A stretch of DNA of 64,000 nucleotides from Hymenochaete sp. R1 (Eukaryota > Basidiomycota > Agaricomycetes > Hymenochaetales > Hymenochaetaceae): contig JAFREE010000008.1 of assembly GCA_019400425.1 (NCBI GenBank), positions 124,001 through 188,000 on the forward strand. The letters are read 5' to 3'. Numbering within the stretch: position 1 is the first letter of the stretch; each line of letters starts with the position of its first letter. Below the pieces are notes generated by a model. That model worked only from the letters and a program-made list of their open reading frames with translations, was not told the DNA's origin and did not search any database. A program made the position numbers and the translations under genes. Shown here piece after piece: positions 9,995 through 21,047 of the stretch.

Positions 9995-10135
9995 ATGCGT
10001 GTCTTCTCTGCTGTCTTCGTCGCCCTCACCGTTGTCGTTGGCTATGTCGCAGCGTCCCAACCAGGATACCCTAACTGCCCTACCCCGAACTCCGACTGTG
10101 GCCTTGTTGAAGCAGGTATCTGCGGAACCTGCTAA
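9995..10135 (+). CDS. Small secreted four-cysteine peptide, candidate RiPP precursor (left copy)
   Basis: 46-residue peptide in one exon. Residues 1-20 form a signal peptide (MRVFSAVFVALTVVVGYVAA); the predicted mature part is about 26 residues, starts SQPGYPN and has Cys at 28, 35, 43 and 46, with Pro, Gly and one Tyr (25). The ATG follows TTATCACC. After the stop, GTGAGT at about 10141 and TTTCAG near 10191 suggest an intron in the 3'-UTR. I do not recognise the family. It lacks the Kex2-bounded internal repeats of known dikaritin precursors, but two UstYa-type genes lie within 4 kb and the group is duplicated as a unit. It could equally be an unrelated small secreted protein. The right copy differs only at residues 27 (Asn/Asp) and 40 (Ala/His). 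Confidence 0.75.
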   Translation: MRVFSAVFVALTVVVGYVAASQPGYPNCPTPNSDCGLVEAGICGTC

Positions 10136-10310
10136 GCCATGTGAGTTGTCGTGACAGTTATTGACGAAGCACGTCTGACATCTGGTTTCAGTATAGGCAC
10201 CAGTACAAGCGCCTACATCGGTCACGTCGCTTTTAATGTTGGAGATGCTAGAGAGGTTGTTAGCTTCGGAAATGATTTTTGCATAGACTTTTGAAATGAT
10301 GAATGATCGA

Positions 10311-10690
10311 AATGGCTTTCATGAACGCAATTGTGTGATCCTTCAAGTCTCAATATTTGGTACCATCAACTGAAATGCTTGGTACGTCCTATTGTTTCCT
10401 TCTTCTGCACCAACCCGCGTCCGAGCATAGTAAGGGAAAACGTGGTGCAGAAGAACGTTACCTACGACTCTCAAACATTAGGACAGTGGGTTCGAAGAGT
10501 CGAAGCTCTAGAATTGACGATGGTTCAGTACGCAAGTAAAGCGTGGTCGGCACATAATGGGAACAAGATCTATTTTTTTTGTACCAGACTGTTGAATAAT
10601 CCGCGGATCGCGAAGTGCGGTACACACGTCAAAGGGAAGGAGACTGCTGCACATAAACCCCTGAATAGCCTTCAGTGATAACAAGAAGGG
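10311..10690. other. Intergenic region past the left arm
   Basis: About 380 bp of unique sequence between the end of the left arm and the 3' end of the next gene. No convincing ORF, RNA gene or repeat was seen. Confidence 0.4.
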
Positions 10691-11700
10691 TTAAAACACG
10701 TTGAGCTCACCAAAACGAGGCTTGAAGTAGATATCTTGCCAAAGTTCGACGTAACACCCTATACCAGTGCATATAAACTCAAATGTTTGCAAACTCCCCG
10801 ACGGTCCACACCAAAACTCATCTGATCTCATCGTAGAGTTCGCGTCAATCCCAACACTTGAGATAAGATGGATCCGATCAGGTTTCGAGTCCCAAGACAA
10901 CGTCCTTTCGTCGAGCTCATCGGTACTCGAAACGTTCCAAATATCGATCCGGGACGTATCTCCTGCGAGGTGCAGAGTCTGATCGCGCGACTGCAGGAGC
11001 TCCCACGTTGGAACGGATGACACGACACGACAACGCTCCATACCATAATCATGAACTCGGAATTGAGCGATCATCGTTATCTGTACAATCATCAGCACTG
11101 GGGACATAGAGAAGATCACGAGAGACTAACATGATCGGTGAGAAGAATGCGGTGGTCGCCTGGAGCAACACGACCATTAAAGGTGAAACGAGCGTGCCCA
11201 TCACTCGGGAACACGTAGTGTCTGTGAACATGATCTACAGGCTGAAATAAGGGAGGAAAGACATCAAGCGTGTCCGGAAGAGCTGAATGTTGAACGTCGA
11301 TAGGAAGCTTATCGATGCCTATGTACGCATTTGGTCTTTCCAGGAGTCCGGGATCCGGTCTTCCTTCAGTAGCTGTGTTGACGACAATGCTTCCTAGGAG
11401 ATTGAACACTGTCCATTGAGAGCGAACGCTGAGAAGGAGAAGAACTATTGATAAGAGGGATGTCCCCAGGCACAGGTAGATCAAGAACACTTGAAGGCGG
11501 CGCAAGGTAAGGTCTGCCTTGCGAGATGCTTCGTCACCTTCTGGTCCAAGTTTAGCTATTGGTACGAATAGTACAAGTTCAAGATACGCACTTTCGTATT
11601 CGAGTACCAATTCAGAATCCTCTGGAAAGCCAGGCGACGAGAGCTCGTTTCCGTCGCCAGTAGGCAAGATCGAGTAGACACCGTGAGCTTTGGTGGACAT
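10691..11700 (-). CDS. Single-pass membrane protein of unknown function (basidiomycete family)
   Basis: Exons 11700-11592, 11540-11131 and 11080-10691 give 302 residues. The first intron is the less certain choice: donor GTGCGT, branch-like GCTAAAC, acceptor CCAG; reading through adds 17 residues. A cytoplasmic N-terminus with an acidic stretch is followed by a hydrophobic segment (FLIYLCLGTSLLSIVLLLLS). Then comes RPNAYIGIDKLPIDV and a beta-rich domain with FRVHDYGMERC, IDIWNVSS, LSWDSKPDRI, FEFICTGIGCYVELWQD. This layout recalls a large family of uncharacterised Agaricomycete membrane proteins; I cannot name a function. It diverges from ASA1 with 143 bp between. Confidence 0.75.
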
Positions 11701-11843
11701 TGTTGCACGTCAAGAGTCGTTGTGACTGCATAATGAGCCTCGGTGCTTTATCTTTGGGAAGATTGACGTGGTGGGAAGAATGAAATCCATAATACGAATG
11801 CAAGTATCCGGCGCGTCTGCGTGCACGACAAGCTTGATACTCA

Positions 11844-13455
11844 ATGTCGGCTGCTTCGTTACCTCCACCACCAGCCCCCGCGCATGTCCTCCGTCTACAT
11901 TCTGCTCATGTCAATCACGTCTCGTTCTCTCATGACAACGAGCGCCTTTACTCCGGGGACGTTTCGGGCAACGTGGTCGTAATTAACACTCGGACGCTCC
12001 GTCCAATTGCTGCCTGGAAGGCGCATAAGGAAGGTATACTCGGCGTCCAGGAATGGGGTCAAAACATTATCACGTATGTGACATTTCTGTGGATAGCAAA
12101 AAGGTGTCGTTATACGCTGATTGGTATGCTAGGCATGGTCGAGACAATAAGCTGCATGCCTGGAGTCGTCTCCTTGCTCCCCCGACTGTTCTAGACACCG
12201 CGATGGGAGTAGGCACGCCTTCACCAGATTTAAAGTACTCACTCGATGTCAACGCACTCAACTTTTGTCGATTCTCTTTGTTACCTTGTGAATTACAAGC
12301 TACAAGCTCGTCGACGTTGTCCGTGGAGTCTGCCCTCGTTGCAGTACCGAATCTTATTGAATCATCTTTGGTGCGCTCTTTGTTTTATAACTTGTGAATA
12401 TGCCTGACTTGCCAAAGGCGGACATTTGGGAAGTACCGTCTTGTTCACGAGTTAATGCTGCTATTGGAAAATTGGAGAGCCCAGAGTCAGGTATGAATGC
12501 TTGGCAGCCAGAAAGCGACGGAAGAGGGAGTACAAAAACAGGTGATTTGTGGTATAAAAAAGCCATTAAAACCCTAAATTTTGCCTTACACGATAAACAG
12601 GCATCTTGATGGGGCTGCACCTTTTTCGACGTGATTCTGTGTATCTTCTGAGCTCGTACGAGAGTGGTGAAGTCTTCCTTCGAAAGAGGCAAAGCGCAGA
12701 TCAGGAAAAGACGATCGAAGGTCGTGGGTGGGAATGCGTTTGGAGAACCAAGCAGCATGTCGAGTCCAGTGAGCACATGCCTCTTTCGAGTACTCTTTAC
12801 TTATATTGTGCTCCTTAGTTATGGCCATGACGGTCTCCCTGGACAATAGTTTCGCTCTAACGGTCTCTGCCGATCATATTGTTGGTCGTTACGATCTCTT
12901 TGTGCGTATTTCTCGAATCTGCTTGTGCAATAACTGACTGGGCAATAGAATACTGCCGATGACCGATTCAGAAAATTGAAGACAAAGCAACCGGGGAACG
13001 CATCTATTGCTATACGGGGAGACGGACGAGTCTGTGCTGTAGGTGGTTGGGACGGGAGGTATGGGGTCATTCGTTTTTTTTTCAAAAAAAAGTGTATAAT
13101 AAGCTGACTGGTGTATAAGGATCCGACTTTTCTCGACAAAGTCTTTCAAGCCTCTCGGCACTCTTTCGTATCATGCAAAGAGCTGTCAAGCACTCGCTTT
13201 TGCTAACTCTGAAGAGTGCTTGAAACTTGAGGGCATTGACGAAGATGATGATATAAGCGAGGAAGAGATCCGCGCTAGGTCGCGCTGGCTCGCAGCTGGA
13301 TCTCAAGACAGCCGATTAACGTTGTGGGAGCTTATGGATTTCGGTGGGAGAAAGCGGAACGTGCGTATCGACAAACTACCTTACATTTTGTATGCGTACT
13401 GATAAGGAATATGGTCATTACGCTTATAATGACCACACAGAAGGAAAGCAGATGA
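11844..13455 (+). CDS. ASA1: ASTRA-associated protein 1 (WD40 repeat)
   Basis: WD40 beta-propeller of the ASTRA chromatin/PIKK-assembly complex, related to animal GNB1L. Exons 11844-12073, 12133-12370, 12418-12541, 12601-12768, 12819-12901, 12949-13058, 13120-13360 and 13441-13455 give 402 residues. Reading through the last GTGCGT donor instead would end at 13402 with 411 residues. Hallmarks: PAHVLRLHSAHVNHVSFS, ERLYSGDVSGNVVVINTRTL, WKAHKEGILGV, then THGRDNKLHAW across intron 1, LMGLHLFRRDSVYLLSSYESG, and the final repeat CAVGGWDGRIRLFSTKSFKPLGTLSYH with WLAAGSQDSRLTLWEL. An acidic insert (EGIDEDDDISEEE) sits in the last blade. Converges on the gene ending at 13537. Confidence 0.9.
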
Positions 13456-13536
13456 AAACAAATGAAACAGAAATAATGATAATAGCAAAGCGGAAATGCG
13501 TATGTGATGGAAACAACTGGAGGATGGCAAAAAAAA

Positions 13537-14886
13537 TCAACGAATAGCAAAGAAAGATCTTGAAGACCCTGTCGATACTAAAGACTCTCGTACACGGGAC
13601 TTCGTCGTGTTCTGGTGAGCCACATTTTCGATGTGGTCTTGCGAAGGGCTCCGCCTGCTACGTTCACGGAAAGCAGTTCGAGTTTCCGGGCTTGACATCA
13701 CGTCCGACTCATTCGTCTTGATCCCGATTCTGGCCAGTGGCGAACGGAGAGGCGTCTCATTTATCTCGAGGTCGGGCATGTTCTCTAGATTCTCCGAGGC
13801 ATCGTCTCCGGGCGATACACCGGCAAGCGAGGGCTCATCAGCGGAACTACTGTCGTAGAAAAGGAAAGTTGGTATCTCGCGTGCCAGAGAGCGAGCGGAA
13901 CGGAGTGCTGGCTGCGGAAGTTCAGTGTCGAACGTGTCGGAATTATTGATGGTTATGTCCGAATCGTTATGTGTTGTCGAGAATCGTCGAGGCGTTCTCC
14001 TAGCTTGCGGAGGCGAAGGTAGTTCCTGGTCCAATATGAACGCCTTTCCTTTGCCATCCGGGCTGGACTCAGGCGATACCTGCAGCGTAGAGTCTTCTTC
14101 ATACGCAACAGAGGAAGAGCACGCTTGATCCAATGTCATATCATACCTCCCATTCTCAGAGCAAGAATGATCGACTGTCTCCGCGCAGAGTGCTTCAATG
14201 TCCGGCGTAGAATCAACCGTGAACGACGTCCGGCACGTATCCACGCTTTTGATATCGACGTCTAGCGAACTGGCCTCCGACGAGATCTTCTGCAAATCCT
14301 CCGCGATGCTAGCCATATCCCTCAACACCACGAGTTCTGCAGATGCATCCCTCTTATCCTCCGAATCCGAACCCGAGTCGAACGAGCAGCCTTTGTCGCT
14401 ATCCGTGTCCGCGTCGCTCGACCCGGGAAATTTCTCCTCGACGATCGTCATCGACTGGGACGTCACCACAATCGTCGGCACCTCCAATTCGCTCGCCTTC
14501 CCGCCCTTCATCTTCGCACTCAACGACCCAATACCTCTCTTCAACCCACCCATCACACCATCCACCCCCGCCCCCGCATCCAAATCCCCCTCCAACCCTT
14601 TCTCCACCCAATTCGCGTTCCCGCCTGTCTTCTCAGATCGCCGTCTCCGACGATCCAAAAGGCGCCTAACGATGACAAAGACGGCGACGGCGACAGCTGA
14701 GAGGACGACTATGACGAGCACGACGACTTCGGTCGTGGACGGTGTCTGGTGCGTAGAGTGCGTGTTTTCGCCGGCGGGGTTGGGCGGTCTGAAGCTCCCT
14801 GGTTGGGGGTTGAGAGCGTCGAGGCCGGAGCTGGAGCCAGGGCCTGACATGGGTTTTGCCATTGGCATCGGCATCGGCATCGGCAT
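13537..14886 (-). CDS. Single-pass membrane protein with long Ser/Asp-rich tail, unknown function
   Basis: Single exon of 449 residues from the ATG at 14886; the open frame continues upstream to 15081 but has no ATG there, so the MPMPMPMPM start in CCCGCCACA context was chosen. A Pro/Gly-rich N-terminus leads to a hydrophobic segment (EVVVLVIVVLSAVAVAVFVI) stopped by RRLLDRRRRR, then an acidic, Ser-rich cytoplasmic tail of about 350 residues with many SP/TP sites. The order fits fungal surface sensors or SKG6/AXL2-type single-pass proteins, but no diagnostic motif is visible. It converges on ASA1; its 5' end lies about 450 bp from the 3' end of acetate kinase. Confidence 0.65.
   Translation of the reverse strand: MPMPMPMPMAKPMSGPGSSSGLDALNPQPGSFRPPNPAGENTHSTHQTPSTTEVVVLVIVVLSAVAVAVFVIVRRLLDRRRRRSEKTGGNANWVEKGLEGDLDAGAGVDGVMGGLKRGIGSLSAKMKGGKASELEVPTIVVTSQSMTIVEEKFPGSSDADTDSDKGCSFDSGSDSEDKRDASAELVVLRDMASIAEDLQKISSEASSLDVDIKSVDTCRTSFTVDSTPDIEALCAETVDHSCSENGRYDMTLDQACSSSVAYEEDSTLQVSPESSPDGKGKAFILDQELPSPPQARRTPRRFSTTHNDSDITINNSDTFDTELPQPALRSARSLAREIPTFLFYDSSSADEPSLAGVSPGDDASENLENMPDLEINETPLRSPLARIGIKTNESDVMSSPETRTAFRERSRRSPSQDHIENVAHQNTTKSRVRESLVSTGSSRSFFAIR
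14862..14885. repeat. Hexanucleotide repeat encoding Met-Pro repeats
   Basis: GGCATC/CGGCAT units repeated about four times at the very start of the preceding gene (minus strand CCGATG units). The repeat supplies several consecutive ATG codons, so copy-number change would add or remove Met-Pro pairs without shifting frame. Confidence 0.6.
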
Positions 14887-15336
14887 TGTGGCGGGAGTGT
14901 TAGGCGGGTGTGCAGCTTGGGAGGCTATCCTTCGTCCTCTGTGCGAATGTTGACGAAATGCCTCTTGAAAGGACCACGACCGAGCTTGACGGGGTGCCTT
15001 AGACCCGAGGAGGCAGAAATTTGACGCTTGCTGGAGGTTCCTCGCTGGATGGCTAACGCCGCTCCCCAGGCTCCTTTTCAATGTTATAAAACACTGTCCT
15101 GGCGAGGCTGGTAAGCACTACCGTGACCACGCGAGTACTGAAGAATTCTGGACTGAATCTAAATGGCGGCTGGCACGTCCCCTCGCGTGTCTCTTTCTTT
15201 ATCATTCAGAATGTTGATCCCTGCGAATATCAATGTCCACGCTCGTTTACGAATACATGCTTTTATTATACTTACAAAACAAAAATGCAAGATATACATT
15301 TTGTTTCGTTTTTCTTGTTACCCTCAGTCCGTCCGA

Positions 15337-16868
15337 TCACTCATGGAACCCATCCCGCAACAAACACTGCCTCGCCATCTCAAGCTGCTCATCCGTCCGA
15401 CAAACCAGCGACTTCATCTCTCCCATCTCCCCATGCCCCTCCCCAATCTCCACCACCACATCACCCTCCTTCCCATCCACCCCCTCGTTCAACACCCGAT
15501 CCAGCCCGAACCCAACACACTTACACCGTTCCAAGACCGCCTCGCGCAACTTGGCGCTGCGCTCGCCGATGCCGCCGCTGAAGACGAGCGCGTCGACGTG
15601 TGGAGCGCCGCCGAGTTTGAGGAGGTAGGAGCCGACGTAGTTCAGGATCCTATCGACGAACATGTCAAACGCCAATTTCGCCTTCCTCCCTTCTTCTTCT
15701 TCTTCTCCTCCTCCCGCCGTCTCCACTGCTTTGACCCTCTCCACGATCTTCGCGAAATCTGCCGTCCCGCAGAGAGCCTTCCACCCCGCCTCGCGATTCA
15801 AAATCTCCTCCGCCTCCGTGATCTCGACCGCCTCCGCCGCGCGCCTCGAGAGCCGCGCGGCGTTGTTCGTGTAGTGGAAGATGAGCGACGGGTCGACGTG
15901 GCCTGAGCGGGAGGAGCCGGGGAGGCCGTCGAGCGGGGTGAGACCCATGGAGGTGTCGATGGAGAGGCCGTTGTGGATGGCGCAGACGGAGGCGCCGGAG
16001 CCGAGGTGCATGACGACGAGGGTGGTGGACGAGATGGGTTTGTGGAGGTGGGCGGCGACGGCGCTGAGGATGAACGAGTCTGGAGTGCGCATGCGTGTGT
16101 GTATGCGTGTGTTTTCGTTTTCGTTTTCATTTTTTAGTTGGTTTGGACGTGAGTAGAGTGAGTGTCTGACGGCGAGTGTGGGATTGGGAGTGTGGTGACG
16201 TACAAGAGAGACCATGGAAGCCATATTTGCGAAGTCCCTTCGGACCTGCTATTTCCTGGTTGATGGCGTATTTGGCGACGTAGTCAGGCATCGTGGAGTG
16301 GAACATGGAATCGAAGAAGGCTATCGAGTCTGCACCTGGGAGTATCTCGAGGCATGCTTTGATGACAGCGAGTGCGCGGTCGTTATGTCTAGAAAGAAAT
16401 GAGGAGGATTACACTGAAGTTCGTGGGGGTAACTGTAGTTGCTTACAGAGGTGCGAGGTCGGAGAGCGACTCGATGTGGTGGTATGTCTCGCTCGAGATA
16501 CGGACAGGTCCTGGGTAGTCACCTCCATGGACGACCCGATGACAGACATGCCTTACATGACCCTTATCGAACTTGGTATTCTTCTCCAAGAACGCGACGA
16601 AATGGGCGAAACCGCTTTCATGGTCCATGATCTCCTGTACTTCCTGGTTCTTGAGTTTCTTGCTGGAAATGTCTTGAGATGTTGCGCTGAAGGAGAAGAG
16701 GGCTGGAGGGGACGTGAGGTTTTCGACGGATGCTGTCAGAAGGAGAGAGACGGGTTGGGAGGCGGGGTCGTTGGCGTCGTAGGAGGAGAGTGGGGCGAAG
16801 ACTGATATTTTGAGAGAGGAAGAGCCGGCGTTGACTGAGAGGATGAGGGACTTGACATCGTCGGACAT
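15337..16868 (-). CDS. ack: Acetate kinase
   Basis: Converts acetyl phosphate and ADP to acetate and ATP, the second step of the phosphoketolase route. Exons 16868-16447, 16388-16204 and 16079-15337 join in frame to give 449 residues. N-terminal ILSVNAGSSSLKISVF is the ASKHA phosphate-1 motif; CHRVVHGG, then YGFHGLSY across intron 2, VVMHLGSGASVCAIHNG, DTSMGLTPLDGLPGSSRSGHVDP and FSGGIGERS complete the active site. The insert GGGEEEEEGRK makes it longer than bacterial enzymes. The ATG at 16868 is the first in frame. It stands head to head with phosphoketolase across about 1.1 kb, which suggests shared control. Confidence 0.95.
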
Positions 16869-17957
16869 TGTGTATTGTGAGTGGCAGAAAGTGGATTGCA
16901 GGTGATTGTGGGAGCAGATAGGAGACTTAAAGTTAGAGGTGAGAGGGTGCACTCAGAGGACAGCGTTCAAGTTGAGTCTGTGAGTCCGTGAGTGAAAGAT
17001 CTTTAAGATGCGAATGTCGAACGGGCGAAAGCACAGACAGAGTTGCACAGGGCGTAGGGATGCAACCGGAGAGGAATCCGATCAGCTCAAAGACCGGATT
17101 CCGTCTCTAAATAGCCACCCTGAAGGACAGATGTGAGATGATAACGGTGACGAATGCAGAGCGTACAATATCGATGGGTATATGGATCCAAGAACTCAAG
17201 AACAGCCACTTATTTTCACCGATGCTTGGATGATTCTTGGTCTTTCGTAAATGTTTGAGAAGGTTCAAGGCGTTCAAGGCGAGGTCCAGAAGAAGCCCGG
17301 ATATTTCGGATGTTCCCACGACTACATATAATATCCAAAAAAGGCAACTGTTCCTGTTTTCCCCGCGTTCCGTTCTCAACCTCTCGCCTCGCGTCTTAGA
17401 GGATCAGCCATCCAGCCATCCATCTAGCCAGCCAAGCACCGCTCTCGCCTCCAACTGAATGCTTACACCGTCTGGGCCTTTCATTTCCGTCCACGAGCTG
17501 CACATCTTCCACCGACTTTTCACGATTATTCTCATCTCCGCCAACGTGTGTCTTTTTCATTACCACACTCCCGACGGCTTCATTCGGCCGCTCGTCCATC
17601 CATACTGCAGACATCTAGGCACCCACCCCTAGCAGCTATCTTGGTATCTTACTATCTATCTATCCCTCCCATGTCTCGCCGAGTACAGGGCTTAAGCTTG
17701 TGAATTAGGCTGGCTGGATGAATGGGTTGATTGAAGACTCGTCCGGTCATGCATTGATACGAAATCATGCTTATGACGATCTATTGACGTCTCCTCTCTC
17801 TCCTCTTTCTCAAATATGAATTCTTTATAAATACCTCTCCTCTATCCCTTTCCCTCAATTAATCCTCCCCTTTCGTTCTCAACCACTTCCGTCCTCATAA
17901 AGTCAACTTCATACACTTTCTCGCTAGCAGGTTTACTTCACCCCCAAGTAGCTTGCC
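16869..17957. promoter_or_regulatory. Bidirectional intergenic region of acetate kinase and phosphoketolase
   Basis: About 1.09 kb between divergent ATGs. A TATAAATA sequence lies at 17825-17832, followed by a C/T-rich leader of about 110 bases typical of strongly expressed fungal genes, in the phosphoketolase direction. ATCT/CTAT repeats lie near 17650. No gene-like ORF. Confidence 0.55.
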
Positions 17958-20900
17958 ATGCCCGCTCAGCTCCTCAACCAACCAAACCCTCCTCCCGACC
18001 CTTCCCTCCTCCCAAAAGAACTTGCAAACCTCAGCGTCAAGCTTGACCTTAATGTCCTATCCAAAGATGAACTTGAAGATGTCAGAGCTTTCCGTCGCGC
18101 AGCAGACTACATCGCCGCTGGTCAGTCCATTCGTTCCGTTCTGCCACTCGTCACACAGTTCTAAATGCTCCCCGTTGTAGCTATGATCTTCCTCAAAGAC
18201 GACGTCCTTGTCGAACGCAAGATTATTCATGATGATATCAAGAACCGCCTTCTTGGTCATTGGGGTACTTGTCCGGGGCTGTCTCTCGTCTACGCTCATC
18301 TCGACCGCATCATCTCTAAACTCGACTTGGATATGCTCTATGTCGTCGGTCCAGGTACGTTTGTATAATCATTGTATTTTTGTACTTTTTTAAACGCATA
18401 TATACAGGTCATGGAGCTCCTGGGATTCTATCCTGTCTTTGGCTCGAAGACTCGCTCTCTACGTTCATCCCAAAGTACACCCGCGACAAAGCCGGTTTAA
18501 AGAACCTCATTGGAGGCTTCTCCACCCCGGGTGGCTTCCCTTCCCACATCAACGCCGAAACACCAGGCTCGATCCATGAAGGTGGTGAGCTTGGCTACGC
18601 CCTGTCTGTCGCATTCGGTGCCGTTATGGACAATCCCGACCTCATCGTGGCCTGCGTTGTTGGTGACGGCGAGGCTGAGACGGGACCGACTGCGACCGCA
18701 TGGCACGGTTACAAGTACATTGACCCAGCTGAGAGCGGCGCTGTGATCCCTATCGTGCATGTCAATGGCTTCAAAATCTCTGAGCGAACCATTTACGGGA
18801 CTATGGACGACTTGGAGATGTGTGCTCTCTTCAGGTTCGTCCTCATTCACATTCACATTTTCCTATCGCTCCGCATCTCTGACATTTATTTTCGCACCCT
18901 ATTTTCATTCCATGCTGTCTACATGGTCATGCGTGCTGCGGTTCGCGCTCGGCCCTTATTCTCCTTTGTGGTCATCCTTGGTCTCGGGTTTCCGCCATCA
19001 TGAACTAATCCGCGCCAAAAACGGAAATCCCTGAAATTACCATAAAAGTGGATACGGTTACCAAGTACGGTTCGTCGAGGACTTGGACAACATTGACCAA
19101 GACATGGCGGCATCGCTCGAGTGGGCCGTTTCGGAGATAAAGAAGATCCAGGGTGCCGCTCGGAGCGGTCAGCCTATCGTCAAACCTCGTTGGCCAGTTC
19201 TTATCCTGCGCACGCCAAAGGTACGGACTTCCTCACCGCCCCACGTCCTATTCCTATTCTCTAACCTCCAGTCGGGATATCTCGCACTTTCCCCCCTATC
19301 TGTAAAATACTGTCGCTGACCCGTGTTATTCTTGTCTTTTACTTAGGGCTGGTCAGGTCCGAAAGCTTTCCACGGCGAGTATATCGAGGGGTCGTTCAAA
19401 TCCCACCAAGTGCCCCTCCCTAATGCAAAGGCCGACAAGGAGGAGCTGGACGCACTTCAAACCTGGCTCGACTCATACAAAGTTAGCGACGTGATTGATG
19501 TGGATACCGGCGTCCCTCTTGAGCGTATACTGCGTGTCGTCCCTCAAAACCCTGCAAAACGGCTCGGCCAGCGCAAAGAGGCGAATGGGGACTACAATGT
19601 ACTCATTACTCCCGAGTGGGAGTCTTTAGGCGTCAAGAAGGGTACACAGGAGAGTTGCATGAAGACCATTGGAGAGTTTTTGAACGAAGTCGTGAAAACG
19701 TGAGTCTTGGATTCTCGCACTCATGACTACTGGCTAATATAATCATACAGAAACCCGTCTTCATTCCGCATCTTCTCACCAGATGAGCTTGTCTCGAACA
19801 AACTTGATGCAGTCTTCAAAGATACCGGTCGGAATTTCCAGTGGGACATCAACTCCCGGGCAGCCGGCGGTCGTGTTATTGAGATTCTATCCGAGCACAC
19901 TTGTCAGGGTATGATGCAAGGGTACACGCTCACGGGCCGCACTGCGCTCTTCCCATCATACGAAGCTTTCTTGGGCATCGTGCATACCATGATGGTGCAG
20001 TACTCGAAGTTCGTAAAGATGGTATGTTTTATCGCTTCTTAAACCTGGCAGAATCTTAAACCGTGAAAATTCAGGCCCACGAGACGACCTGGCGCAAAGA
20101 CGTCGGCTCCCTCAACTACGTCGAGACCTCGACCTGGACAAGACAGGAGCACAATGGCTTCTCCCATCAGAACCCAAGTTTCATCGGCGCCGTCCTCAGC
20201 CTCAAACCCCAGCTCGCTCGGGTGTACCTCCCACCAGACGCCAACTGCTTCCTCAGCACTGTTTCACATTGTCTGCGCGCGAAGAACTACATCAACTTGA
20301 TGGTGGGTTCGAAGCAGCCTACGCCTGTTTGGCTGTCTCCTGAAGAGGCGAATGCCCATTGCATTGCTGGAGCTTCTATCTGGAAGTTTGCTAGTACCGA
20401 CGACGGTGTGGATCCCGATGTGTTCGTATTTTTAGACGTGCAGTTGCATTTGTTTTCTGACGATCATTTACAGCGTACTCGTCGGTATCGGCGTGGAACT
20501 GACCTTCGAAGTCATCGCTGCCGCCACCCTTCTCCACAAAGAAGTCCCCGCTCTCCGCGTGCGTGTAGTGAACGTCACCGACCTGATGATCCTCGGTCCC
20601 GAGCGTACACACCCACACTCTCTCCAAGACGCCGACTTCACCTCTCTATTTACCGCCGACCGTCAGATCATCTTCAACTACCACGGCTACCCCATCGAGC
20701 TGCGCGGTTTGCTCTTCGGCCGCCCGCGGACGGACCGTATGCAGATCTCGGGATACAGCGAGGAGGGCACGACGACGACGCCGTTTGATATGATGTTGAG
20801 CAATGGAGTGAGTCGGTACCACGTTGCGGCTGCGGCGGTGAGAGCGGGTGGGCTCGTGAATGGACGGGTGGGCGTCGATGCGCAGAAGAAGGTTAGCGAG

Positions 20901-21047
20901 TTTATGCATCGGGCGCAGAAGGCGAGGGAGTATGCTATCGAGCATGGTCAAGGTATGTCGTTTGGCGATGCGCTTTTGTGAAATGGTTTATTGACCGGAT
21001 CTTCCCCAGACCGCTCGGACACGTACGATACTCCGAAGTTTGATTAA
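17958..21047 (+). CDS. xfp: Xylulose-5-phosphate/fructose-6-phosphate phosphoketolase
   Basis: Thiamine-diphosphate enzyme splitting xylulose-5-P or fructose-6-P with phosphate to acetyl phosphate plus glyceraldehyde-3-P or erythrose-4-P. Nine exons (17958-18120, 18181-18354, 18408-18834, 19049-19220, 19347-19699, 19751-20021, 20075-20421, 20474-20952, 21010-21047) give 807 residues, the normal family length. Diagnostic stretches: [44 protein letters not shown], the ThDP motif [79 protein letters not shown] and PPDANC. Pairs with the adjacent acetate kinase to make acetate and ATP. Confidence 0.96.

Larger units (their letters stand above)
2208..10310. repeat. Left arm of an ~8.2-kb imperfect inverted duplication
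   Basis: Contains GH115 (+), UstYa-a (-), UstYa-b (+), LYR protein (-) and a four-Cys peptide (+). The same five genes occur in exact mirror order and opposite orientation at 39380-47620. Matching extends through coding and some non-coding DNA, for example the whole promoter and 5' leader of the peptide gene (about 9780-9995 against 39702-39910) and its downstream 170 bp. Matching ends near 10310, after the ATGAATGATCGAAAT stretch. The outer limit coincides with the start of the GH115 coding region. The arms are too diverged (whole introns differ) to be an assembly artefact. Confidence 0.9.

Noticed and set aside
10095..10192. Alternative splicing of the left peptide using GTATCT inside the coding region
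   Set aside because: Joining to the TTTCAG acceptor gives an immediate stop, and the right copy has GC instead of GT at the donor.
14886..15081. Upstream extension of the single-pass membrane protein
   Set aside because: The open frame has no ATG there; it starts with TTG. The ATG at 14886 has a good context.
19390..19410. GTTCAAATCCC, resembling a tRNA T-arm
   Set aside because: Lies inside the phosphoketolase coding region and has no matching acceptor or anticodon arms.
20391..20627. Antisense ORFs inside phosphoketolase, acetate kinase and TPS1
   Set aside because: They are shadows of GC-rich codon usage in well-supported genes.
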